A stretch of 64,000 nt of DNA from Acanthosepion pharaonis (Eukaryota; Mollusca; Cephalopoda; Sepiida; Sepiidae), in NCBI GenBank assembly GCA_903632075.3, contig CAHIKZ030001779.1, positions 3,157,001 to 3,221,000 of the forward strand, read 5' to 3'. The position numbers were made by a program, and so were the translations under genes. The notes beneath the pieces are model-generated. The model did not search any database. It was not told the origin of the DNA and saw only the letters and a list, made by a program, of their open reading frames with translations. Of this stretch, positions 10,597-21,241 are shown in pieces; the first letter of the stretch is position 1, and each line of letters opens with the position of its first letter.

Positions 10597-12872
10597 CATA
10601 AAAGTTAATGGAAAAATACGTCCCAAAAATCCACCATCTGTATGGCCAGGTGTGCCAAGTAGTCAAATACCAACACCCTCAGCTGTTCAAAGGAATATAA
10701 AAAAAACCTCCAGTACTGTTACAAATCGAATTGCTGATGAACTTAAAATGCTTTTTTAGAATTAGATAAAATTATACAAATTTGAAAGAAAGTCTGCTTC
10801 AACAAAAAAGACTTTATATGTCCAGTTGTAGCATTTTTGAATGAAAATATTTTAAGTTAAAATTTTTAACTGTTCAATTATCAAAAATCTCTTGATGGTA
10901 TTCCTCTCTTTATGTTGAAAATTTATAACAATTTGCGCTTTGAAACATTTCATTATGGAGTTAAGTGTTATATTAGCAGCCTGTCCAAAAATCATATAAA
11001 TACAGTTGATACTTGGTCAAAATTGGAAGAAATCATCCGATATTTAAATTCTATGGCTTTTGATCACAAGAAAAATATCCTGAGTCAACAATTTTTAGCA
11101 ATGGCTCCCAAAATGGTTGGAATAAAATACAGCTCAGATAAAGTTGTGCATGCTTTTGGGTACTATGCAAGATCATGGACATTGTATAGTGAATTAAGAT
11201 ATGATTTTCAATTACCCTCATTAGCAACATTATGAAGGATGACGTCAAAAGTTTCAAAACTTAATGAAAAATCTTTTTTGTTATCTATATTTAATACTCT
11301 TGATACCAGTCAAAAAGGGTGCATAATTCTCCATGATGAAGTATATATCAAAAAGATGTTGCTATATCTTGGCAAACAACTATTTGGTAAATCAGTTGAC
11401 AATCCATCTGTACTTGCTCAAACAGTATTTGGTATAATGTTGATATGTCTCAATGGGGGTCCAAATTTTCTTACAAAATTGATTCCAATTTCAAAATTAA
11501 CATCCGCCTTTTTATTTGAACAAATTGAGTTAACAGTCCAGCTGATGTAAAGGCTATTATATGTGATGGCAACCGCGTAAATCAAGCTTTTTTTAAATTA
11601 TATCCTACACTTCCTGAAAAACCTTGGTTAACTGAAGATAATAAACATTTGTTTTTTGATTATGTTCATCTGTTGAAAAATATTCACAATTTGTGGCTGA
11701 CAGAAAAAACAGGAGAACTAATCTTTGATGATGATGGAGTAAGTCGAGTTGCAAAATGGACACATCTTAAACAGTTATATCGTTTTGAATCTGAAAGACT
11801 AGTCAAACTTTCAGATTTAAATGAAATTTCCATTGCTCCAAAGCCAATAGAAAGACAACGGGTTTCTACTGCCTCAGAGTTTTTTCTGAAAAAACATATA
11901 ATGCACTTCTCACTCAGTCTGAAATAAGTGCAGGTAAGAATGATACTGCCCTCTTCATAAACAAGGTTTTGACATGGTGGAAAATTTTAAATGTTAAATG
12001 CCTTCAAATTGATAAATTACATAATGATCCTCTATAAGCTGAAATCAAATCTCCAAATGACACCCGACTTGATTTTATCATTGAATTTGGTAAAATGGCT
12101 CTTAATATGGCTGGCAGTCAAGGTAATTGTAAAAAACAATTATCCCAAAACATTGCTACTGCCATACATCATATTTGCAATGGAATTGTTAGTCTATGTC
12201 AACACCTTTTAGCTACAAGTCATAAATATGTACTACTTGGGCAATTTTCAACTGATCCATTAGAAAAAGAATTTGGTAAACTTCACCAAGGTTCAGGTGG
12301 CATCTATTTTATAAATGTTCAACAATGTATTGAAAAGCTGCATATTAAGCAGACATCTTTACTTTTAAATCAAAATGTAAATATTGATGAATTTGATGTT
12401 AATCCAGGTCACCAATGTACATCTTGTGATTATAAACTTTGTGAGGAAGGTTCAGAAATATTTGACAATCTGGAAAATTTAAAACCATCTCTTTCCAATG
12501 AAATAAAAATGGCTCTTGTGTACATAGCTGGATATATTACAAGAAATGATAATCAACCCAGTGAATGTTAAACCCATTTTTATTATGAAAAGTATGAAAA
12601 ATATACCAATTTGACTGTGGAAAACTAAAAGTTCCTTCTGATCACACTTGTCAATGGTTATTTTTTGTTTCATCCTTTTCCATACAATAAAGGAAAAGGT
12701 TTGCTATAAATCATTAAGTCACATTTTTATGCTTATTTCTGAGATTCATTTTTTCAACATGGAGAAAAAGCATGCTTCTATTTTCGCAAATATAATTTTG
12801 AAAAATTTTTGCAAACATGGCACACCTAGATCAGAAAAAGAACCAGCTCTAAAAATTTTGAAACTTTCCTAG
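10597..12872 (+). pseudogene. P-element/THAP9-like transposase pseudogene
   Basis: This is a cut-and-paste transposase relic read across three frames. In order: a linker that normally follows the THAP zinc domain (KNPPSVWPGVPSS at about 10640, stop at 10758); the RNase H-like core from 10912 with DEVYIKKMLLYLGKQLFG, FGIMLICLNGG and IPISKLTSAFLFEQIE; ICDGNRVNQAFFKLYPTLPE and YVHLLKNIHNLWLT; the GTP-binding/insertion region; and the C-terminal block GQFSTDPLEKEFGKLHQGSG with VYIAGYITRND. The last part ends at 12872. Acidic residues lie at the expected places (DE in DEVY, D in CDGN, E in LEKEF). Lesions are an in-frame stop at 11233 (TGG to TGA), frameshifts near 11535 and 11890, and a stop at 12569. 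The THAP domain itself is not visible. Terminal inverted repeats were not found. Confidence 0.75.
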
Positions 12873-13160
12873 AATAATTTTGTTTTAATTGTCTATATTT
12901 CTGTGATGATTGATTGTTATATACACACTTTGGCTGATGTCTTCCAGCCTTCTTGGGTTCTGTTTGTCAAACCCAGTAACTGTAATGTAAATTTAAACCA
13001 AAGTCTTTATTCACTCACAGGGAATAGATTGAATAAACAATTCAGTGACACCTGTAAATAATATAAATTTCTGATTCAATATATCTTTTACCAGAAATCA
13101 TAATTACCCCTTTCTGTTGTTTAATAATTATCAGTGTTCATAGCAAAAATACATATTTTC
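12873..13160. other. non-coding spacer
   Basis: AT-rich spacer between the P-like transposase and the minus-strand open segment. I looked for, but could not identify, a 3' inverted repeat of the P-like element. Confidence 0.5.
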
Positions 13161-13161
13161 A

Positions 13162-13167
13162 TTTATT
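13162..13167 (-). terminator. AATAAA poly(A) signal downstream of the minus-strand open segment
   Basis: The minus strand reads AATAAA 45 bases after the TAA stop at 13212. The position suits a short 3' UTR of the open segment at 13212-13495. AT-rich DNA gives this hexamer often, so the call depends on the exon being real. Confidence 0.35.
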
Positions 13168-13211
13168 TATCTTTCAACACATCCTATTATCCTCAGGTAT
13201 GAATAAAAATG

Positions 13212-13495
13212 TTATTCTAAGTATTTCATAAAGTGGTTGACTTCATTTTCTTCTAAAATTTCTGAAAATCCTACATTATTCAATAGGCCTCCAGTTCTGG
13301 CTCTCAGTTGCGCCATGACTTGGTCTGGAGTATAGAACACCATGCTTAGAGCAAAATCATTTTGTGGTACAAACACTTCACTGGAAGACAAATGTCTGTC
13401 AATAACTGCATTTGAAAGACCACTGGAAAACATTGCAAAATACATGAGATTATGTGTAGGTAAAGCATCCATGATGTGCATGTGATCATAGGCTT
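13212..13495 (-). CDS. protein-like open segment, possible terminal exon of an unknown gene
   Basis: About 94 codons read from KAYDHMHIMDALPTHN through SSSEVFVPQNDFAL, YTPDQVMAQLRARTGG and NNVGFSEILEENEVNHF to the stop. The amino-acid composition is balanced and unlike the Phe/Ile/Lys-rich chance frames around it, and it contains no transposase or RT motif I know. An in-frame TGA lies just upstream of KAYDH, and the only AG there (AAAAG before CCTATG) lacks a good pyrimidine tract. The segment is therefore either a terminal exon with a weak acceptor or a fragment cut by the mariner relic that starts at about 13510. I do not recognise the family and assign no function. Confidence 0.35.
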
Positions 13496-13509
13496 TTCAT
13501 TGCATTTTT

Positions 13510-13935
13510 GTAGATGTTATGAAAATGAGCAACACTGCTGCAAATTTTGTGATAAGGCTGTTGAATAATGACTATAATCAGTGTGTTGCTGTCAGCATGG
13601 AATTTAATGATTAAACTAGAAATGATCTACATGATTTTGTGATTAAAGAATTTTCCCAATGAATCCATCCCCTCTGATCAAACTGTAAAAAGTAATTGTT
13701 CCTGTGAGATTTTGAAGGGGTTAATGAAGAACATTTGGTACAATCACAAGTGGAACCCAACAGATCCACCCACACATCAAGTATTTTTCAACAGTTCCTG
13801 GCTTCTAAAATGATGACAGTCATTCCCTATCTCCCTTATTTGTCTGTTTTAACCTCTTGTGACTTTTTACTTTTCCTCAAGGTGAAATTCTAGTTGAAAG
13901 GCATTTATTTTGACAAGACTGAAGATAGGCAGACA
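13510..13935 (+). pseudogene. mariner transposase remnant, internally deleted
   Basis: Frames on the plus strand show an N-terminal-like piece (about 13515-13610) and, after a deletion, DQTVKSNCSCEILKGLMKNI, then MMTVIPYLPYLSVLTSCDFL and LFLKVKF.LKGIYFDKTED. The second block matches the mariner signature around the third catalytic Asp, usually HPPYSPDLAPCDFFLFPK..LKG. Here the key Asp of SPDLAP is lost (SVLTSC). Stops and shifts are frequent, and no inverted repeats were found. The remnant begins immediately beside the minus-strand open segment. Confidence 0.6.
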
Positions 13936-15016
13936 TAATCATAATAAGTAAGTGCTTGACACAACCACACTTCAAACTTATATTGAAAAACACTGAGCAA
14001 AAAGACAACTTTAAAGGAAACAGTGGAAACTATTTCTTACATTGAGCAAAACAGTTTTTAATTGTCAATTTTTCTGAATGTTGGGTGTCATCTAAATCTA
14101 TGAAGTTTGAAAATTAAATTTAAGTAACTGAACTTCCAAGAGTATCCAAATCACCAACCTGATGAAAAGCAAGCAAATGATTCATTAGATCAGTATTCTA
14201 CTGCTTTGAAATACTAAAAATATTTTTAATTATTTGAATTAGTTATATTTCTTTGTTTTTTATGTATGTTTATTTTTTCAAATAATACTGATGTGTTATA
14301 CTTATTTCAAACTAAATTCAATATTTTCTTTGAAATTTGATCACATTTAAAAACAAAACAGACATGCAATTCATAACATAATTGATTAAATTTTGTTCAT
14401 GCTCATAAGCAGAATATAGATACTACAATATATATGTTATATCCTATCATCAAAACTGAAATTTAATATTATAATGGCAACAACCTAACTTTGAAAAGAG
14501 ACATTCACACAGGTGAACTGAAATTTGTCTGAAATTTTATTGAACAAAATAAATTAGCTTTAAAGAAAAATTCAAACCTCTGATGATATAATAACGGCCT
14601 CATTAATTTTTGACATTTTGCAGAAGCATAAACTATACACTTAAAAATACTACAGTGAAAGAATTTTGATTATTTATTCAATTTGTTTTAAACTACTGTA
14701 AGGATGAAAAGGACGATTATTTCCTTTTGGTAAAGATGAATTCATGAGGTTCACGTGATGGCTGGTGAGTGATGTCAGTTTATGGAGTGACAAAACTTAG
14801 TTGCTATATAGACCATGGAGAAGCAAGACCTCTCTCATCACAACAATTAAGAGAACAAAGGAAACCACATAGTTCCGCCAGGTACATAGAGGATAAGACT
14901 GGCCTGCACATTTTGCCTTTGGGAAATATTACAAGTAAGATCCTTTCACTTTTCATCACACTGCTTCTTGTATTCATATGTTATAACTTCTCTGTGTTGG
15001 ACAGGCAAATAGTGAC

Positions 15017-15018
<2 letters not shown>
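13936..15018. other. AT-rich stretch with one less AT-rich patch
   Basis: I see nothing definite. A patch at about 14750-14950 is GC-richer and has an open frame (SSQQLREQRKPHSS...), but it runs into the AT tract and I recognise no domain. Confidence 0.5.
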
Positions 15019-15019
<1 letters not shown>

Positions 15020-15052
<33 letters not shown>

Positions 15053-15104
15053 CTATTGTTAAATTTTGTACCATAAAAACTTATTTAAATATATATATAT
15101 ATAT
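15020..15104 (+). repeat. two (AT)n tracts
   Basis: AT tracts at 15020-15051 and 15091-15104, with 39 bases of unique DNA between them. The Penelope remnant begins directly after the second. Confidence 0.9.
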
Positions 15105-15107
15105 TCA

Positions 15108-15415
15108 AGTGCCCTTTGGGAGATTGTATCTCCAACGAATTAAATAATATTTATGTTGGTCACACCACAAACTCGCTTTCACAATTCTTGACACTACATT
15201 TGAATGAAAACTCTAACATTTTTAGGCATTTAAAACAACATGCCTGGCTGCACGCACAATTCTGCAAAATCCTTGTCAAAAACACAATTATACTTAAACA
15301 TGAAAACAATAAACAAAAACTAAAAATTCTTGAAGATATATACATAAAACAGTTGAAACCTAACCTGAACAAAATAAACTTTGTAATCTCCACAAATATC
15401 CTTAAATATCTATAA
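15108..15415 (+). pseudogene. Penelope-like element GIY-YIG endonuclease domain, 5'-truncated
   Basis: The frame opens with CPLGDCISNELNNIYVGHTT and continues NSLSQFLTLHLNENSNIF, RHLKQHAW and ILEDIYIKQLKPNLNKINF, ending at a stop at 15413. This is the C-terminal GIY-YIG nuclease region of a Penelope-like retroelement; the Y.G.T pattern stands in for YIG. The nuclease nicks the target before reverse transcription. The whole RT domain is missing, so the copy is strongly 5'-truncated, but this last domain has no stop. It is joined to an AT microsatellite at its 5' side and is followed by a 3' UTR ending in the conserved hairpin at 15647-15672. Confidence 0.75.
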
Positions 15416-15646
15416 TTGGTAACAGAAGCCATTGGTTTATACCAACGGCATCCCATACTTAATAATTCTCAAATTCACTCTCGCGTGGTCATGTGTGACG
15501 TCATGAGCTGCAGTGTGATTTTCACTTCCAGTGTCTTATATGCACGTGTCTATCATTGCTTGGAAATAATCCATGTAAACAGAAACAGACTATCATCACA
15601 TTCTTGTCCGTGTATTGCTTAATATATTATACAGTAATTGTCATCT

Positions 15647-15672
15647 TTGATAATGGCTTATGTAAGCCGAAA
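15647..15672 (+). other. Penelope 3'-tail hairpin with GAAA (hammerhead-like)
   Basis: TTGATAAT is followed by the stem-loop GGCTTA-TG-TAAGCC and then GAAA. This arrangement, YUGANRA + 1 nt + GC stem-loop + GAAA, resembles the core and stem II of hammerhead ribozymes, which are known in Penelope-like elements. The core differs from CUGANGA, and an extra base separates it from stem II, so catalysis is doubtful. Decayed versions occur at 24751-24778 and 62531-62563. Confidence 0.5.
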
Positions 15673-15865
15673 GCTTAGATTGGATTAAAAAATATGGATC
15701 AATATTGTGATTTTCTTTCTTCGTTTAAGCTTATCATGTTATTAAGCTTATCAGACGTTATGAAAAGAATTTACATAAAATAAATAGACAACACTTGTCT
15801 ATATTATTTAATGAAACATGTATGAATATTGTCACTAAAGTATATCACAAGTAAAAAAAAATATT

Positions 15866-16085
15866 CAAAACATATGCAGACGAGGAGGAGGAGAAGAATA
15901 AGGAGGAAGTGGAAGAATGTAAAATATCAGAAAGACTGGTCTTCTTGCAATCACAGTTTCTTTCTAGATGGCATCGTTAGGCAACAAGTCATTGCTTTGT
16001 CTCAAAACCTGGCCATAAATTTTACTTGTACTGGTAGTGGGAGGAGGAGGAGGAGCAGGAGGAGGAGGAGGTGGAAGGAGAGAGT
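15866..16085 (+). repeat. two GGA-rich purine tracts
   Basis: Imperfect (GAG/GGA)n at about 15872-15915 and 16038-16085, separated by unique DNA. The open frame through them is Arg-rich only because of the repeat. Confidence 0.8.
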
Positions 16086-16207
16086 GAGTAATGGCGGCAA
16101 AGGGTGAATATTATAACCATTTGTGTAAGTACTCCTATCCAGAATCATGATTAGCCAGTAGGAATTCTTTCACACACCTGCAATCTGCTTGAGAACAGTG
16201 CATGTTT

Positions 16208-16305
16208 ATCATTTCATTCTTTCAGCTATTCTGTTCTATCCATGGTATTAAGGTGTTAGTATATCATGGATATAATAATGCCTATAATGAGAAAATAAAA
16301 ACTAG
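16208..16305 (+). repeat. dispersed repeat, copy B
   Basis: Second copy of the repeat at 213-330, with the shared core ATCATGGATATAATAATG and the same order of flanking words. Confidence 0.55.
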
Positions 16306-16309
16306 AAAT

Positions 16310-17235
16310 ATCCTCTCTTCCTAGCTCCCCTTTACTAGAAATAAGAGTTAAAATATTTCTGATTTGTCCCAGTTAAAAATTTATTTCAATTTGCATAATA
16401 ACAATACACAAAGGCTTGAATAATCATTATAAATAATGAATTCTTATGAAAAATGTTGTACGTCAATATTGTTTTAATGTCTAATGACTAAAGTTAATTT
16501 TAATTTATGATAATATAAAAGTTTTAGTTTATCTTCTAATTTTTATTTCTTTCATGGAATTTTAAACAATTTTAATAAAACACCTCCAAAGCTAAATGTA
16601 TCTATTGATTTTCTGTAAAAAAAACTACATCAAATGTTTTGCATCTTGTCCATTTAAATTTGGTAATATAGATACTATCTGAATTAGATGGTACTTTTAT
16701 TTGTTAATACTTTCATACATTTTTAATCAAAAGGAAAATTGGATGAGCAAAGAAAAAAAGGGTTCACTGTGGGTTTAAAACTAAGATGTAAGAGGAGGTG
16801 CTATTAAGTTCTTAACCTGGCTAACCTCCCACCATTTAACCAAAACACCACACATCATTTTTCTTTATCTTTTCTTGGTCAGACTAACAAGTTTTCAGCA
16901 CTCTTTGTATAAGGTGTTTTTTGGTTACATTTTCATGACATTTGAATTTCTATTTGACAACCATGACAAAGTCCTTTTTTGATACAAAGAATCAAGAAAT
17001 AGCTTTTTTATGTCAATTAGTCTTTAATCAAAACAATTAGGCTGGTCTGAGAAAGGATGTGGAAAGTTATCTGTCTTTTAATGACCCCTGTATGTTCTTA
17101 GAACTGTTTCCATTTTTGTATATTGTGTGTGTTTTTGCTAGTATATGTATATTCCCTCTCCATACATATATACTGTTTTATTATTAGGAATTAGTATACA
17201 CATGTATATACATATACAGCCCTACACAGGCACAG

Positions 17236-17236
<1 letters not shown>
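16310..17236. other. AT-rich non-coding stretch
   Basis: No gene or clear repeat structure was seen. Confidence 0.6.
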
Positions 17237-17278
<42 letters not shown>

Positions 17279-17291
17279 CACACACACACAT
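17237..17291 (+). repeat. compound (CA)n(TA)n(CA)n microsatellite
   Basis: CA tract, then TATATA, then a second CA tract. Confidence 0.9.
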
Positions 17292-17482
17292 ACACACACT
17301 TCCTATGTTGTTTAGTGTTCATGTATGTGCATGTGAGTAGTCTATTTGTTTTTGCCAGTATGTGTGTGTATATATATTCATTCTCCATAGATACCTGCAT
17401 GTGAGTGTGTGTATGTACGTGAGTGGTCCAATCACTGTATTTGGCCATTATGTGTGTATGTTGTGTGTTTTTGTGTCGGGGG

Positions 17483-18160
17483 TTATGATCTATTTAGTAC
17501 TGTTTTAAATTTGTTTATGAAGTTTTTTCTTGTATTTGTAGGTAAGAATAATGGTCTGTTTGGCATATTGGCATAATTTTAAATTTACCTTGGTTACATT
17601 TATAGATATGTTTTGATACAAAGAGTTTTCTGTTGTCTGGTAATTTGATGTTTTTGTGAAGGGAAACTCTGTTGTTTAGTGCTTGGCTGATACCTATATA
17701 TGACTTCTTGCATTTTCTGCATTTGAGTACATGAATCACATTTTTGCAGTTTAAATTTTTATTTATTATGAATGTCGTTTTGGGGTTTTCAAAAGTGTAG
17801 GAGTTTCCTTCTATAATGATATCACAAATCCCCACATCTTTTTTGTTGCATTTTGTGACCCCCTGTATTGTGTGTTGATTAAATTTGGATGAGGTTAACA
17901 TGTGTTTCAGGTTTTTAGATTGGCATTTGCTTTTAATCATTTTGATTGTTTTTAGTATATTTTTCAGTTTGTCATTCTTGTTAAATAGGTTTAGATTTTT
18001 TGTAATTTCTGTAAATATTTCTGAAGTGTTGATGTTGTATGTTGAGACATATGCTAGAATTTGTTTGACATTATGTTTCTTTGGATTTTGTAGTTGGACT
18101 AAAGGAATTTTTTTGTAAGTTCAAAATCTTTGTTTATTAGTGTTGTGGGGTAGCCTCATT
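17483..18160 (-). pseudogene. Penelope-like element, connector and GIY-YIG region
   Basis: The minus-strand frame contains MRLPHNTNKQ, IPLVQLQNPKKHNVKQIL, then TSSKF and a Cys-rich stretch C.KKDVGICDIIIEGNSYTF. It continues with CKNVIHVLKCRKCKKSYIG as the GIY-YIG start, NNRVSLHKN, and a tail in another frame (RKNFINKFKTVLNRS). The CCHH-like Cys spacing and the YIG motif fit the C-terminal part of a Penelope-like protein of a different family from the 15.1-kb copy. There is one stop upstream and one frameshift near 17530. The segment abuts the Gypsy integrase end at 18163 in the same orientation, with no LTR between, so the two elements were probably joined by deletion or insertion. Confidence 0.7.
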
Positions 18161-18162
18161 TT

Positions 18163-18870
18163 TTAGAGTTCTATGTAGTTCAGAAATGACTGCGGGCTGA
18201 TCATTTTCGTAACCCGACCCCGGTTGAACTTGGTGGTGCACCGACTCATTGGCCCCTTGACCCACATGCAATCTCCGACCTGGTAAGAGGCATGCTCAGG
18301 ATCTGAAGACATCATTGGGGCGTCAACACCTTTCACCCTCAGTTTGTATTGGTGGATCCTGTTGGCGGGCACAGTCTGGGGTGATGTATTGTCTTTTGGT
18401 GTGACATTGTACCAGTAGACAGCTTCCTGGATGGAATAGCGCATCCTGGCCGCGATTCGTTTTACTGTGCAGTGGCATCGCTCTGCTATACCATTCCCAG
18501 CTGGGGCATATGCTCAATGGAACTGCAAGTTGACACCCCACTCACATGTAAAAGCTCTGAATTTCATGCAGCAGAAGGCTGGGTTGTTGTCCATGAGGAG
18601 CTTGTTGGGTGGGCCCCACTCGAAGAACACTGCTTTCAGTTGCCGAATCACAGCCGCCGATTCCTGTCTCACCAATTGCTTCCAGATTGAAAAACGCGAT
18701 GGGCCGCAGTCCGTCAGCATTAAGAAATGATGGGCACCATAGTGGGTAATATCCATTCCCAGTCGCTGCTAATTCCCGCTTACCTCGAGCTTTCCTTTTT
18801 CCCAGTGAGTTGGTCTGGGGTCTATAGACTGGCATTCCTTACACATCCATATAGCTGATCTAACAGCTGC
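18163..18870 (-). pseudogene. Gypsy integrase
   Basis: The integrase inserts element DNA into the host genome. Visible parts: the CKECQSIDPRPTHWEKGKL linker typical after the zinc finger; the first catalytic Asp in MLTDCGPSRF; the second in LLMDNNPAF; and the third acid in NGIAERCHCTVKRI. The C-terminal YWYNVTPKD and the YQVGDCMWVKGP chromodomain-like tail follow. The D,D,E set is therefore kept. The only clear break in this stretch is a TGA near 18514, next to an Arg-type position. Confidence 0.8.
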
Positions 18871-18899
18871 TTGATGGGCAGACTCTCCTGGCAAAGTAG

Positions 18900-20230
18900 G
18901 TAGTGCGCCGCACTCCTAGGTGATCACTGTTCCTGTGGATGGACATGATTTGGTCTGCATCCAGTCTGTCCACATGGATGACACCAATCAGTGGCCCGGG
19001 TCCATTGCTTTTCTTCATTGCATCAAACTATCGCTGCAGTACTCTCATCAGTCGATCAGCTATATTCAGAGTGTTCAGCCAGTCAGAGTGTCCGATACCC
19101 AGTGGTACACACAAACGGAATCTGTTTTTACATGTAGCGTCTTGCTCTGTCATTGGAGTGTCAAATTGACACCTTTCAACACATCATCCAGCTCAGCCAA
19201 GTTGATATGTTGAGCATTGTCTTTCGGTCGCAGCCAGCAAGCATCCTCCAGCACTGTTTTGTGGCTCTCTAACATCACTCCAATTGCCAGGGACTGGCAT
19301 CAACCCACATGTTCACCTCCCGGCCATCCACACACCAAACCCCGTGGGCCAGATCATCTCACTGCACAGAATCCACGATCTCAGATACCATGCACTGGAG
19401 GAGGGTATCCTTCATTTCGTCGTCCCAGCCCTTCGTAACCAAACTTACTCTCCTCTTGAGCATTCCACATGCCACATGGAGCCAACCCACACTGGGAGGT
19501 GCCCAACAAGCCTTTCACACAGAGAGAATACTTTCCATCACATAATGACATTGGGGGTGTTAGGAACAATGCTTCCTTGCCTCCACCGCAATTTACCTTG
19601 TTCCATCGCGACCACCAATCCTAGTACCCAGGTATAATCCTCCAACCACTTTTGGTCCTTGCATTCCAGCCTAAACTGGGCTAGATGTTCTTTAACACGG
19701 GTCGTGGGAATGACATCTTAATTGATATAGATGTCGTCGATGTAAGCGGATGCAGCATGGCCCACAGTTTCTTCCTGAGCCAGCACTGTGCTAATGATCA
19801 CCTTCATGATGAGGGGAGCTACATTTAACCCGAATCCTAAACGTGTCAGGCAATATCTTCTCCCATCAGTTTTCACGGTCTGGTATGGCCAGAGTGACTC
19901 GTGGACACGTACTTGGTGGTACACTCTCCTGAGCTCCAACAAAGACACGGATCCCTTCTGCCACCATTCACACAGTTTAGCTGCACAGACATCTGCATTG
20001 GCTATGAAAGTGTCAATGTGATGGTTGAGCTCCCAGAAGTCCATCACTGGACGTACTTTGGACTTGTTCTGCTGTAGTATGGCCATCAGGGGAATTAGCC
20101 CTTGGGAGGCCCCAGTTTTTTTCTGGGTACAGTACAAGCCAGCCATTGCTCATCCATGTGCAAAGCTCTGGCTCATATTCCTCCTTGATCTCTGCTGCTA
20201 CCGGGTACTCAGAAACCTCATTTTGTAGTC
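18900..20230 (-). pseudogene. Gypsy reverse transcriptase and RNase H
   Basis: RT motifs on the minus strand: LIPLMAILQQNKSKVRPVMD (template grip), LNHHIDTF, the SVSLLELRRVYHQVRVHES region (the catalytic Asp of motif A appears as Glu in LLELRR), TRLGFGLNVAP, and YIDDIYIN as motif C. A stop follows motif C at 19718. The frame then continues through RLECKDQKWLEDYTWVLGL and a decayed RNase H with VNVWVDASSLAIGVM-like sequence read through several shifts to about 18900. The loss in motif A and the stops show that it is inactive. Confidence 0.75.
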
Positions 20231-20479
20231 TTTCAGGTGCGCGATCATCTGACCATGCCGCAGTCCTGGATTGCCTCCAATGGTTGAAGGTGGCAGTAAA
20301 GTTGGGTTCATCAACAGTAATGGCTGCACACTTAGCTGCTCACCCATTGCCAATCTGTTCTCATCCTGTTGGCCCAACAGCAACACCTCCCAATGCTGTT
20401 ATGGCATCAATCCCCAATAGCAGGTCAAATCCCAGTGGTTTACCATGCACCACCAACACGTTGATCTTGGCAGAACCGC

Positions 20480-21084
20480 GTCCTCCATGGATACAGTTAC
20501 CACTCCTATACTGCAACATGGATGGGACTGCCTCAAATAGTCATGACATCCACCGTCATTCTCTTCCAAGATCAGCACCGATCTGCGTCCACAATGATCC
20601 GTGAACAGCCAGTATCAATCAGTGCTGAATACCAAGTTCTGTCAACAAGGATGTTTGCCACCTGGAGCACCATATTTACATCTTGGTTGGGGAGAAGGCT
20701 GGCACTGATGCCTTTGTTGCTGTGCCTGAAGCATTTCACACTGGTGATTGGGCCACTCTTGGTGGGAGATGCATCATCACTGTGGGGAGGGCGCACAGCC
20801 ACAACTATTTCCTGGCTTTCATTCCTGGTTGTTGTCAGCACTCTCACTCTTGCTAATAATGACCCCACAGTCAGAGCTTCAACATTCAGTGCCTGTTGGA
20901 CTTCAATGGAGATCATATCAGGGAACCCCATGACAAAGGCTAGTTTGGTGAGCCTTTCCATCTTGGCTCCCTTGAACCTGGCCAATCCAACAAGCTGCCT
21001 GATTTTGTTCACGTAGACGTCCACACGTTCGCCAGTCCACCTGATCATGGTCAGTTTTCTGTACACTAAAAACGCGTCATCCAT
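20480..21084 (-). pseudogene. Gypsy gag and aspartic protease
   Basis: The frame opens MDDAFLVYRKLTMIRWTGE and continues DVYVNKIRQLVGLARFKG, the usual Gypsy gag pattern. A decayed zinc-knuckle region (VKCFRHSNKGIS) follows, with only one Cys left. Next is the retropepsin active site YSALIDTGCSRIIV with an intact DTG, and the frame stops at 20572. The protein would package element RNA and cleave the polyprotein. The true start lies upstream, because the frame begins inside gag. Confidence 0.75.
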
Positions 21085-21241
21085 AAACGCCTGGCTTCGA
21101 TCTGATCAACGTCTCTCTGATCTTTCTCCTCCATTTCCATGTAGAGGGCTAGTGTGTCCCACTCCAGGTACAATCACATCAACCTGGCTGAACCTTCACC
21201 ATAACCACCAAAATAGCTTGTAGAGAAAAATAAATGATGAT

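Noticed and set aside
15829..16107. Arg-rich frame (RRRRRIRRKW...)
   Set aside because: Produced by GGA/GAG simple repeats; no start context or domain.
19217..21016. Plus-strand open frames of up to 164 codons, Ser/Thr/Pro-rich
   Set aside because: They are antisense to the Gypsy gag, protease and RT on the minus strand.
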